64,000 nt of DNA from positions 1,054,001-1,118,000 of the forward strand of contig NZ_CP047026.1 in NCBI RefSeq assembly GCF_009796785.1, read 5' to 3'. Below the pieces are notes generated by a model that had not been told where the DNA came from, did not search any database, and saw nothing but the letters and a program-made list of their open reading frames with translations. Both the position numbers and the translations under genes were made by a program. Positions 17,193-25,251 of this stretch are shown here, in pieces (position 1 is the stretch's first letter; every line of letters begins with the position of its first letter). The stretch comes from Polaribacter sp. L3A8. Its GTDB lineage: Bacteria > Bacteroidota > Bacteroidia > Flavobacteriales > Flavobacteriaceae.

Positions 17193-17890
17193 TAGTCAAA
17201 AGTTATTTCTTCTATTTCTTTACCATCTTTGTCTGTAAAGGTTACAATTCTGATGGCTTCTTCTTCCATTTCTACATGTAGATTAATAATAAGCTTGTCT
17301 TTATCATCAGAACTACCCGTATTTGGATCGATATAGATATTATTAAGTTTAGAATTTACAAGGTTATATCTACTACTTATAGACTCTGAAAGTATTTTTG
17401 CTAAAGCATCATTAGCTTCTTCATTCTCTTCAGCCTGCGGTTTAAAAACTTTTAAATTGAGCGATTTTATTTGCGGAGAGAGATCTACTTTTTTAATTTC
17501 GGTCGTAAAATTCTTTACATACTTTTGGTCTTTGTTTTCCAAACTTTTGAAGAGCGTCTGAAAATCTTTATTTTTTAAATCTTTTTCTTCTAGTAAAGAA
17601 ATTTTTAAATCTTTGGTTTTATTAGACTCAATGATTTTATTATTTACATCCTTTAAAAAAACTTCTGGCTCGTATTTAAAATTGTATTTAGAATCTGCAT
17701 CTATATCTGTAATTTTTACAGGAATATCCATTTTTACAGTTCGCATTGCATATCTAGGCACTTTAAAATATTTTAAATAGCTGTGCTTTGCATATTCTTT
17801 TGCAACAAGTACAGCATTTTCATCTGCTGCTTTTCGTGCCTGAATTATCTCACTATTAAGATAATCCAGGTAATCTGATAATTTGATCAT
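17192..17890 (-). CDS. Unknown protein, possible distant relative of the DUF2589 protein
   Basis: 232 residues, soluble. N-terminal helix (about 1-40), then VPRYAMRTVKMDIPVKITDI at about 53-72, which resembles a segment in the neighbouring DUF2589 protein (VPSFRIETCEIDFNVKL). A charged middle and an acidic C-terminus with DKDGKEIEEITFD follow. I recognise no named family. It lies between the DUF2589 gene (11 bases away) and the helical protein (1-base overlap). Confidence 0.75.
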   Translation of the reverse strand: MIKLSDYLDYLNSEIIQARKAADENAVLVAKEYAKHSYLKYFKVPRYAMRTVKMDIPVKITDIDADSKYNFKYEPEVFLKDVNNKIIESNKTKDLKISLLEEKDLKNKDFQTLFKSLENKDQKYVKNFTTEIKKVDLSPQIKSLNLKVFKPQAEENEEANDALAKILSESISSRYNLVNSKLNNIYIDPNTGSSDDKDKLIINLHVEMEEEAIRIVTFTDKDGKEIEEITFD

Positions 17891-17901
17891 GATTTACATT
17901 T

Positions 17902-18774
17902 TTATTCTGACATTAGTCCTAAAACTTTTGCAAGTCCTGCTGGCATTTCATCATTGGTTGCTTTTACCTTTACTCCCAAAGAATATTCTTTTTCTACTTT
18001 TATACCGGTACTAGAGGTTCTTTTATAAGATACATCTACCTTAAATTTTACCGGACCAAAACCGCCAGAAGCTCCTGCACTTACACCAAACTCACTACCA
18101 ACTTCTTTTGTGTAAGTAGAATTCAATTTTACGTTAAAATCTATTTCACAAGTTTCTATTCTAAAACTAGGCACATTTAAAAGCGCTATAAATGGAACAA
18201 TAATTTCTGTATCTGTAGGGATATTTTTTAGATTAGAGGGGCCTTCTGGTGCTTCACTATCAAAATCTGGGTTTGGCACATTTTTTTTGTATTTAAATTC
18301 TGCCATTCTTAATTTTCTATCATTTCCCTCTCCTTCAAAACCAACTGAATTGATAAAAGAAACAGTACTTACCGAAGCATTAGATTGTGCTTTTACACAA
18401 GCATCTAATGGACCACCAATAATGGTTGCAAAATCTATGCTTCCTAATTCTGCTGCAAAATCTGCGTCTGCTGCTCCTGCTGCATCAAAGGTCATTTCAT
18501 CTTTTTGCATTTGCCCAAAAACACCTGCCATAACTGTTGTAGAGGCATTAGCTAAAGAGTTTTCCCATTTAGCATCGTACTTTTTATTAAATGTAGAAAT
18601 AATATCTAAAATTTCTTTTTTAGTTAACTCTTCTAATTCCGAAGGAGCAATTCCACTTATTTTTTCATAAACAGAAGGTGTTAATAATTGTTCTACACCA
18701 GATAGAATCTCTATTAATTGAGACTTCGTTTTTTTCGATTGATCTTTTTCTAAAATTTCTTTTAAAGTTTTCAT
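17902..18774 (-). CDS. DUF2589-domain protein
   Basis: 290 residues. The N-terminal ~70 residues are helical and charged; an Ala/Gly-rich section follows (about 95-110). From about 110 to 285 it matches the DUF2589 pattern: SIDFATIIGGPLDACVKAQ, STVSFINSVGF, then VPFIALLNVPSFRIETCEID and a basic end typical of beta-sandwich-like repeats. DUF2589 has no established function. It is the first gene of the five-gene cluster and has its own -7 box, so it leads the operon. No membrane segment or signal peptide. Confidence 0.82.
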   Translation of the reverse strand: MKTLKEILEKDQSKKTKSQLIEILSGVEQLLTPSVYEKISGIAPSELEELTKKEILDIISTFNKKYDAKWENSLANASTTVMAGVFGQMQKDEMTFDAAGAADADFAAELGSIDFATIIGGPLDACVKAQSNASVSTVSFINSVGFEGEGNDRKLRMAEFKYKKNVPNPDFDSEAPEGPSNLKNIPTDTEIIVPFIALLNVPSFRIETCEIDFNVKLNSTYTKEVGSEFGVSAGASGGFGPVKFKVDVSYKRTSSTGIKVEKEYSLGVKVKATNDEMPAGLAKVLGLMSE

Positions 18775-19259
18775 AGTTACAGTTTTATTAGTTATACTTT
18801 TTGTGGTAGCAAATGTACAACTAGATATACCCTGACCTTTAAGGGTTATAACTACAATAAGAAGAGGAAAACACCCTTTTTAAAAATTAAAATAAATGAG
18901 CTGAATCTAAGGATATAAACTATCAATAGAAATTACTTAATTATATTAATGCAAAATATTCGGCAATTAAAACGAAAAATCATTAAAGTATTGAGTAGGT
19001 TTATAGTCATGAAGATAAATTCAATAACTTATTTTTTATGATTTTTAATAGTATTTAACAAGAGCCTTTAATGGATATATAATAAAAAGTGTTAGAGATT
19101 TCATTTTTAAACAACAAAAAAGGCAATAAAAAACACAGAGTATAATTAATTCTTTTTTACCCACTGAGTTGAAAATCATTTTAATCTGTGGTTTCTTTTA
19201 ACCTATTTAACGTCACCAAAAATAATTACTTATGACACCACACTAATAAAGTTATAAAA
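18775..19259. other. Gap upstream of the DUF2589 operon
   Basis: About 485 bases between the divergently oriented end of the DUF721 gene and the DUF2589 gene. AT-rich with no open frame worth naming. The only signal recognised is the minus-strand -7 box at 18810-18817. Confidence 0.5.
18810..18817 (-). promoter_or_regulatory. -7 box TACATTTG for the DUF2589 operon
   Basis: Reads TACATTTG on the minus strand, 36 bases upstream of the DUF2589 gene ATG. No clear -33 TTTG. Confidence 0.5.
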
Positions 19260-19556
19260 CTACATCAACACCACTTTAGAAATCAGATCATCACCTATTT
19301 CTTCATTCATCATTTTTACAATTTTATCTTTACCATAACTTAACTCTTCTCTTAAAACAGAAGAATTTAAGTTAACCACCAAGGTTTTATTTTGCAATTT
19401 CACAGAAGTTGTATGAGTAGCAACTCCAGGTCCCATCATTTTATTCCAAGTTTCTTCTATCTTTATTTTTTGCATTCCCTTAGTCAAGTTGTTTTCCTTG
19501 ATAAAAAATTGCATTAAATTTTTTACTGAAAATGAATCGTTTTCTCTTTTTGCCAT
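19260..19556 (-). CDS. DUF721 (DciA-like) protein
   Basis: 98 residues. Contains the DUF721 pattern: EETWNKMMGPGVATHTTSVK followed by LVVNLNSSVLREELSYGK. DciA, the best known DUF721 protein, helps load the replicative helicase DnaB in bacteria lacking DnaC. Its position 87 bases after recF on the same strand, as in many genomes where DUF721 genes sit beside recF, fits a DNA replication role. Confidence 0.85.
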   Translation of the reverse strand: MAKRENDSFSVKNLMQFFIKENNLTKGMQKIKIEETWNKMMGPGVATHTTSVKLQNKTLVVNLNSSVLREELSYGKDKIVKMMNEEIGDDLISKVVLM

Positions 19557-19566
19557 TACTGTTTTA

Positions 19567-19606
19567 GATTGTTGGATTGTTGGGTTGTTGGATTGTTGGA
19601 TTGTTG
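19567..19606. repeat. 8-bp tandem repeat GATTGTTG, five copies
   Basis: Five copies in a row, the third with GG for GA, continuing into a partial GATA. It lies in the short gap between recF and the DUF721 gene. Confidence 0.9.
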
Positions 19607-19643
19607 GATATTTTATACTTATTACTGTGAAACTATAGAAAAT

Positions 19644-20723
19644 CTACAACTTAAAAATCTGATATTCTTTACTACCCTGTTTTAAGATATTTTCTGTTCT
19701 TTCAAAATGAGTGTCTGTTATAAATATTTGTCCAAATTCATCATTATTTACCAAATCTATAATTTGAGACACCCTATTTTCATCTAATTTATCAAAAATA
19801 TCATCTAATAATAAGATAGGAATCACTTTAGATTGTTGTTTGATAAACTCAAACTGCGCCAATTTTAATGCAATTAAATACGATTTTTGCTGTCCTTGAG
19901 ACCCGAATTTTTTAATCGGGTATTCTCCAATATCAAAACTTAAATCATCTTTATGTATCCCCGATGTTGTATACTGTATAATCTTATCTTTTACCAAAGA
20001 TTTTTGCAACAAGTCTTTCATTTCAAAATCATGCAACTGGCTCTTATAAGCTAAATTAACAAGTTCTTTATCACCAGAAATTATCTGATATTTTTCATTA
20101 AAGATCGGAATAAACTCTTCTAAAAACTGTTTTCTAACTTCGTATATTCGAGTACCAAATTCAGAGAGTTGTTCATCATAAACACTTAAGTTTAAAGCAT
20201 CAAAAGTTCTATTGGCCGCAAAATACTTTAACAATGCGTTTCTTTGAGAAAGCACTTTGTTATAAGACAATAAATCTTTTAGATAGGTTTTGTTTTGTTG
20301 AGAAATAACGCCGTCTATAAATTTTCTTCTTGTATCACTTCCTTCGGTAACCAAATCTCTATCTGCAGGCGAGATAATAACCAAAGGTAACTGACCGATG
20401 TGTTCAGAAAACTTCTCGTAACTTTTTCCGTTTCTTTTTAAAACCTTCTTTTGACCTTTTTTAAGACTACAAACTATTTTTTCGCTTCTATCATTTAAAA
20501 GGTAATCTCCTTCTATCATAAAAAACCCTTCTCCATGCCTAATATTCTGAACAGCGACAGCATTAAAGTAACTTTTTGTAAAAGATAAGTAATAAATAGC
20601 GTCTAACACATTGGTTTTACCAATGCCATTATTGCCCACAAAACAATTTATTTTCTGCTGAAAATCAAAAGATTGCGACTCAATGTTTTTAAAATTAAGC
20701 AAAGAAATTTTCTGTAAATACAT
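19644..20723 (-). CDS. recF: DNA replication and repair protein RecF
   Basis: 359 residues. SMC-like ATPase that helps load RecA at gaps. Walker A is GNNGIGKT (30-37), the ABC-type signature region is [19 protein letters not shown], and Walker B is [15 protein letters not shown]. The N-terminal [14 protein letters not shown] is typical of RecF. The DUF721 gene follows on the same strand; a plus-strand TPR gene is divergent. Confidence 0.95.
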   Translation of the reverse strand: MYLQKISLLNFKNIESQSFDFQQKINCFVGNNGIGKTNVLDAIYYLSFTKSYFNAVAVQNIRHGEGFFMIEGDYLLNDRSEKIVCSLKKGQKKVLKRNGKSYEKFSEHIGQLPLVIISPADRDLVTEGSDTRRKFIDGVISQQNKTYLKDLLSYNKVLSQRNALLKYFAANRTFDALNLSVYDEQLSEFGTRIYEVRKQFLEEFIPIFNEKYQIISGDKELVNLAYKSQLHDFEMKDLLQKSLVKDKIIQYTTSGIHKDDLSFDIGEYPIKKFGSQGQQKSYLIALKLAQFEFIKQQSKVIPILLLDDIFDKLDENRVSQIIDLVNNDEFGQIFITDTHFERTENILKQGSKEYQIFKL

Positions 20724-20806
20724 GAATAGAATTTGATATTATAAAGGTTTTGCAAATTATTGAAAATTTAGGGAATTATCCGCTTTTAAAATCCAATTAA
20801 AAAAAC

Positions 20807-20814
20807 TATTTTTG
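20807..20814 (+). promoter_or_regulatory. -7 box TATTTTTG for the TPR gene
   Basis: Exact TAnnTTTG match 24 bases before the ATG at 20839; it overlaps an alternative start at 20812 and so supports the later one. Confidence 0.5.
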
Positions 20815-20838
20815 TCGCCACTAATTTTTAAGAAAAAC

Positions 20839-21603
20839 ATGGCTACATACAAGAAGAAATATAAAGCAGAAGGTAAAAAAGAAGAAAATCAAGTTGATGA
20901 ATCTGAATTTGAAACAGCAGGAGTATTAAATACTTTAGAAGAGACTGCCTCTAAATCTGAACAATGGATTGAGAAAAACAACAAACCTTTGTTCTTTGCT
21001 TTGATAGCAGTTGTTGTTATCTTTTTAGGATACTTAGGTTATAACAAATATGTAGTAGAACCAAATGAATTAGAAGCTTCTAATGAATTGGCTTTTCCTA
21101 GAAAATATTTTAATGAAGCTTCAACTGCTGGTTCTGGAATTGACTCTTTATTAACGTTAGGTTTAGAAGGTGCAGATGGAAAATATGGTTTCTTAGACAT
21201 TGCAGACTCATTTAGTGGTACAGATGCGGGTAATTTAGCAAACTATTACGCAGGTGTTTCTTACTTACAAATGAAGAAATATGACAAAGCAATTGAATTT
21301 TTGAGTAAATTTAATTCTGATGATGAAATGCTAGGACCTGTTTCTATAGGATCAATAGGAGATGCTTTTGCAGACATTAATCAATTAGATGATGCTTTAG
21401 ACTATTATGAAAAAGCTGCTAATAAAAAGAATAATGATTTTACATCACCTTTATATTTATTTAAAGCAGGACAAACTGCTATGGAGTTAAAGAACTTTAG
21501 TAAAGCAGAATCATTATTTACAAAAATTAAAGAAAACTATTCTAAATCTGATCAAGGTAGAGATATAGAAAAATATATAGCAGCAGCTAAATACGCTAAC
21601 TAA
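20839..21603 (+). CDS. Membrane-anchored TPR protein
   Basis: 254 residues. A charged N-terminus (about 45 residues) is followed by one membrane helix (LFFALIAVVVIFLGYLGY), then tetratricopeptide-type repeats (NYYAGVSYLQMKKYDKAIEF, DALDYYEKAANKK, SKAESLFTKIKENY). The layout resembles YfgM-like ancillary translocon proteins, but that is only a suggestion. Start at 20839 chosen from the promoter position. ribH follows after 74 bases, with a hairpin in between. Confidence 0.8.
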   Translation: MATYKKKYKAEGKKEENQVDESEFETAGVLNTLEETASKSEQWIEKNNKPLFFALIAVVVIFLGYLGYNKYVVEPNELEASNELAFPRKYFNEASTAGSGIDSLLTLGLEGADGKYGFLDIADSFSGTDAGNLANYYAGVSYLQMKKYDKAIEFLSKFNSDDEMLGPVSIGSIGDAFADINQLDDALDYYEKAANKKNNDFTSPLYLFKAGQTAMELKNFSKAESLFTKIKENYSKSDQGRDIEKYIAAAKYAN

Positions 21604-21623
21604 AATAGTTCGCAGTAAAAACA

Positions 21624-21662
21624 GTAGCAGTTAGCAGTAAATAACTGACTGAAGGCTGCTAC
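21624..21662. repeat. Hairpin carrying GCAGTTAGCAGT repeat units
   Basis: GTAGCAG (21624-21630) pairs with CTGCTAC (21656-21662). The left arm runs into TTAGCAGT, the same unit that makes the nine-copy array at 36814-36876. Lies between the TPR gene and ribH. Confidence 0.6.
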
Positions 21663-21677
21663 TAAAAATTAAAAAAA

Positions 21678-22184
21678 ATGGCTACAACCAATTTATCTAT
21701 TTACGATAAAGCAACAATCCCAAATGCGAAACCTTTTCGATTTGGGATTGTTGTTTCTGAATGGAATCCAGAAATTACAAAGAATTTACAAAAAGGTGCA
21801 ATTGAAACTTTATTAGATTGCGGTGCTACAAAAGAAAACATAATTTCTTGGGATGTTCCTGGGAGTTTTGAACTCGTTTATGGTTGCAAAAAAATGATTG
21901 CCTCTCAACAAGTTGATGCTATTATTGCTATTGGAAATGTAATACAAGGAGAAACAAAACATTTCGATTTTGTTTGTGAAGGTGTTACCCAAGGTATTGT
22001 AGATCTAAATGTAAAATACGATGTTCCTGTAATTTTTTGTGTATTAACAGATAATACAAAACAACAATCTTTAGATAGGTCTGGCGGTAAGTTAGGTAAC
22101 AAAGGAACCGAATGTGCTGTGGCTGCCATAAAGATGGCTGCTCTTAAAAATATTGATACCACTTCTGAAAGTATTGGTTATTAA
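21678..22184 (+). CDS. ribH: 6,7-dimethyl-8-ribityllumazine synthase
   Basis: 168 residues, normal for the family. Makes lumazine, the last intermediate of riboflavin, from a pyrimidine and a dihydroxybutanone phosphate. Seen: FGIVVSEWNPEI, VPGSFELVYG, AIGNVIQGETKHFDFV with the catalytic His, and the LTDNTKQQSLDRSGGK segment. No FMN riboswitch pattern is visible upstream. A very strong terminator follows. Confidence 0.96.
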   Translation: MATTNLSIYDKATIPNAKPFRFGIVVSEWNPEITKNLQKGAIETLLDCGATKENIISWDVPGSFELVYGCKKMIASQQVDAIIAIGNVIQGETKHFDFVCEGVTQGIVDLNVKYDVPVIFCVLTDNTKQQSLDRSGGKLGNKGTECAVAAIKMAALKNIDTTSESIGY

Positions 22185-22248
22185 AAGACAGCTAATTCTG
22201 TACACGTAATTTTAAGATTGTATAATTATTAGTACCTAAGATTAATTT

Positions 22249-22292
22249 AAAAAACATCCTACAAGGTTATATAACCTTGTAGGATGTTTTTT
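22249..22292 (+). terminator. Intrinsic terminator of ribH, 20-bp stem
   Basis: Perfect 20-bp inverted repeat (core CATCCTACAAGGTT / AACCTTGTAGGATG) with a 4-base loop, A-rich and T-rich ends. Confidence 0.9.
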
Positions 22293-22330
22293 AAACCGCT
22301 AAAATTTTAAGAATACTTTTAACAGGTTTC

Positions 22331-22362
22331 TTTGAGAGATTAAGTATAATTCTGTAAATTTG
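22331..22362 (+). promoter_or_regulatory. Promoter upstream of the small membrane protein and mutL
   Basis: TTTG (22331-22334) and TAAATTTG (22355-22362) are 20 bases apart, a close match to the Bacteroidota -33/-7 pair. A second possible -7 box, TACCTTTG, lies at 22372-22379. Confidence 0.6.
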
Positions 22363-22430
22363 AAACACTTATACCTTTGGTACAATTGTTGATTTTTTCT
22401 AAATCTTTATGAACCAAAAACTATAAAACT

Positions 22431-22706
22431 ATGGGATTCTTAAAACGTACACATAATAAATTTGATTACCAACCTCGCTATTACAAAGGAGAAGGAAATC
22501 CTTATAAAATTGAACACAAACTAGATCAATTTAGAAAAACTGCTGGTAAAAATAAAGGTATTAAAGGTAAATTCGGTGACGCTATTGATGACTTAAAAAA
22601 CTCAGATAAAGGCGTAAATAAAACACTTTTTATCATCATCGCAATTTTAGTCCTTGTATTTTTATACATCATAGATTTCGATTTATCTATTTTCAAGAGA
22701 AATTAA
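22431..22706 (+). CDS. Small tail-anchored-like membrane protein upstream of mutL
   Basis: 91 residues. A basic soluble part (about 1-60, with RTHNKFDYQPRYYKGEGNPY) and one C-terminal membrane helix (LFIIIAILVLVFLYIIDF). I know no function; homologues of this kind are often mislabelled as riboflavin synthase subunits because of neighbouring ribH. Its stop shares one base with the mutL start (TAATG), so the two are translationally coupled. Confidence 0.75.
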   Translation: MGFLKRTHNKFDYQPRYYKGEGNPYKIEHKLDQFRKTAGKNKGIKGKFGDAIDDLKNSDKGVNKTLFIIIAILVLVFLYIIDFDLSIFKRN

Positions 22707-24520
22707 TGTCTGATATTATTCAACTATTACCAGATCATGTTGCAAACCAAATTGCTGCAGGAGAAGTCGTTCAACGTCCTGCTTCTGTTGTAAAAGAGTT
22801 ATTAGAAAATGCAATTGATGCTGGAGCAACCAACATAAAATTATTATTAAAAGACGCCGGTAAAACGTTAATTCAAGTAATTGATGACGGAAAAGGAATG
22901 AGCGCTACAGATGCAAGAATGTCTTTTGAGCGTCATGCAACTTCTAAAATACAGAAAGCAGAAGACTTGTTTAACCTTTGCACAAAAGGTTTTAGAGGAG
23001 AAGCTTTAGCGTCTATTGCTGCCATTGCACATGTAGAATTAAAAACAAAGCAAGACAATGAAGAATTGGGTACTTCTATCAAAATTGAAGGAAGTAAAAT
23101 TGTATCACAAGATTTTATTTCTACCAATAAAGGAACAAGTATTGCTGTAAAAAACTTGTTTTATAATATCCCTGCAAGAAGAAACTTCTTAAAATCGGAT
23201 ACTGTAGAAACCCGTCATATTATTGATGAATTTCAAAGAGTTGCCTTAGCGCACCCAACAATTTCTTTTTTAATGCATCATAATAACAATGAAGTCTATC
23301 ATTTAAAAGGAAGCAATTTAAGAAAGCGTATTGTAAGTGTTTTTGGTACTAAAATGAATGAAAAATTAGTTCCTATAAACGAGCAAACAGACATTGTTGG
23401 TATAGAAGGTTTTGTTGCAAAACCAGAATTTTCTAAAAGAAAAAGAGGCGAACAATTCTTTTTTGTAAACGATCGTTTTATAAAAAGTTCGTATTTAAAC
23501 CATGCCGTTGTAAATGCTTTTGATGGTTTGCTAGAACAGGGTTCGCATCCTTCTTATTTCCTATACTTAACAGTGCCTGCAAACACTATAGACATTAACA
23601 TTCATCCTACAAAAACAGAAATAAAGTTTGATAATGAAAAGGCTTTGTATGCAATGTTAAGAGCCACTGTAAAACATAGTTTAGGGCAATATAATGTAGC
23701 GCCTCTTTTAGATTTTAATAGAGATGCTAACTTAGACACACCGTATCATTTAAACACAAAAACAACATCAACAAAAACGCCTAGAATTTCTGTTGATCCG
23801 GATTTTAATCCGTTTAAAGAAGAAGCTACAAAACAAATTCACACACCGTTTAAAAGAGAACCACAAACAGAAAGTTGGGAATCTCTATACACTTCTGTGG
23901 CCATTACGGATGAAGAAAAACAGTCTGAATTATTTGACAATCAGCAAGAAATAAAAACGCAAAAAACATTTCAAATTCAGCGTAAATATTTACTAAGTTC
24001 TATAAAATCTGGTGTGGTTTTAATTAATCAATCATTAGCGCATCAGCGTATTTTGTATGAAGAGTTTTTAGAAAGTATTACTGTAAAAGAAGCTAACAGT
24101 CAGCAATTATTGTTTCCTGTTAAAATTTCTTACTCATCCGCAGAAATAGAAATGATTTACACGATAAAAACCGAATTAGAAAATGCTGGTTTTTCTTTTG
24201 ATGAATTTACAAAAGACAGTGTTACTATAAAAGGAATTCCGGTTTCGGTTACAGAAAGTAAAATAACTATTATATTAGAAGAGTTATTAAGTGATATCGA
24301 TTTAGAAGTACCCGGTGCAAGTTTTAGTCATTTTGATGTAATGGCAAAATCATTTGCTAAAACATTATCTATAAAAACAGGTACACAACTCTCTGAAAAA
24401 GAACAAGAAGGTTTGGTAAATGATTTATTTTCTTGCAAAGAACCTACCGTTTCTCCTTTTGGAAAACCCGTTTTTAAAACACTAACATTAAACGAAATAG
24501 ATAATCTATTTAACAGTTAA
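22706..24520 (+). CDS. mutL: DNA mismatch repair protein MutL
   Basis: 604 residues. GHKL ATPase domain: ELLENAIDAGAT with Glu34, IDDGKGM and GFRGEALASI. A variable linker (about 330-425) is followed by a dimerisation domain (about 430-604). The segment equivalent to the MutL endonuclease motif DQHAxxExxxxE reads NQSLAHQRILYE, so the Asp, His and first Glu are changed. MutL joins MutS to downstream repair factors. First of a run mutL-rhomboid-rhomboid-EEP with gaps of a few bases. Confidence 0.95.
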   Translation: MSDIIQLLPDHVANQIAAGEVVQRPASVVKELLENAIDAGATNIKLLLKDAGKTLIQVIDDGKGMSATDARMSFERHATSKIQKAEDLFNLCTKGFRGEALASIAAIAHVELKTKQDNEELGTSIKIEGSKIVSQDFISTNKGTSIAVKNLFYNIPARRNFLKSDTVETRHIIDEFQRVALAHPTISFLMHHNNNEVYHLKGSNLRKRIVSVFGTKMNEKLVPINEQTDIVGIEGFVAKPEFSKRKRGEQFFFVNDRFIKSSYLNHAVVNAFDGLLEQGSHPSYFLYLTVPANTIDINIHPTKTEIKFDNEKALYAMLRATVKHSLGQYNVAPLLDFNRDANLDTPYHLNTKTTSTKTPRISVDPDFNPFKEEATKQIHTPFKREPQTESWESLYTSVAITDEEKQSELFDNQQEIKTQKTFQIQRKYLLSSIKSGVVLINQSLAHQRILYEEFLESITVKEANSQQLLFPVKISYSSAEIEMIYTIKTELENAGFSFDEFTKDSVTIKGIPVSVTESKITIILEELLSDIDLEVPGASFSHFDVMAKSFAKTLSIKTGTQLSEKEQEGLVNDLFSCKEPTVSPFGKPVFKTLTLNEIDNLFNS

Positions 24521-24522
24521 AA

Positions 24523-25251
24523 ATGAACAACAAAATTACAGGTGCTATAAAACATTTAATCATTATTAATGTGATTGTATTTGTTGCGCCGCAACTTTTA
24601 AAGTTAGATTTTACAAATGTTTTAGCTTTACATTTTCCAGAAAATGAACATTTTGGAATATGGCAATATGTTACCCATATGTTTATGCACGGTAGCTTTA
24701 GTCATATTTTGTTTAACATGTATGGTTTATGGGCTTTTGGTACACCTTTAGAACAAATGTGGGGAAAAAAGAAATTTATATTCTTTTATTTTTCTGCAGG
24801 ATTAGGAGCTGGATTAATTTATACTTTAGTTAACTATTATCAATTTAATGGTATTTATGAGCAATTAGCAAATTTCGGACTTACAGCAGGTGACATTCAG
24901 AATATTTTAAATTTGGGGAGTTATAATGATGCTAGAATTACATTGTCTAATGAAAGAATGGTTAAATTCTACAGTCTGTATCATACACCTGCAGTTGGAG
25001 CTTCTGGTGCAATATATGGAGTTTTAGTTGCGTTTGGAATCTACTTTAAAGATGCCAAATTAGCATTGATCTTTTTCCCTGTTCCAATCGCTGCAAAATA
25101 CTTTATTCCTGTAATGATTTTAGGTGATTTGTTCTTTGGAATGACAAAATACTCTATTGGTAATATTGCACATTTTGCTCATATTGGGGGTGCTTTAATC
25201 GGTTTTATTATTGCTTGGTATTGGAAAAAAAATCAATTTAAAACATATTAA
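24523..25251 (+). CDS. Rhomboid-family intramembrane serine protease (first of a pair)
   Basis: 242 residues with six to seven membrane helices. HGSFSHILFNM supplies the conserved HxxxN element, the nucleophile is Ser161 in GASGAIYG, and the partner His220 lies in HFAHIGGAL. Rhomboids cleave membrane proteins within or near the bilayer. An extra polar insert (about 105-150) separates helices. It follows mutL by 2 bases and its stop overlaps the start of a second rhomboid by one base. Confidence 0.92.
   Translation: MNNKITGAIKHLIIINVIVFVAPQLLKLDFTNVLALHFPENEHFGIWQYVTHMFMHGSFSHILFNMYGLWAFGTPLEQMWGKKKFIFFYFSAGLGAGLIYTLVNYYQFNGIYEQLANFGLTAGDIQNILNLGSYNDARITLSNERMVKFYSLYHTPAVGASGAIYGVLVAFGIYFKDAKLALIFFPVPIAAKYFIPVMILGDLFFGMTKYSIGNIAHFAHIGGALIGFIIAWYWKKNQFKTY

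Noticed and set aside
21604..21677. FMN riboswitch before ribH
   Set aside because: The gap is too short and lacks the conserved RFN element; only a simple repeat-derived hairpin is seen.
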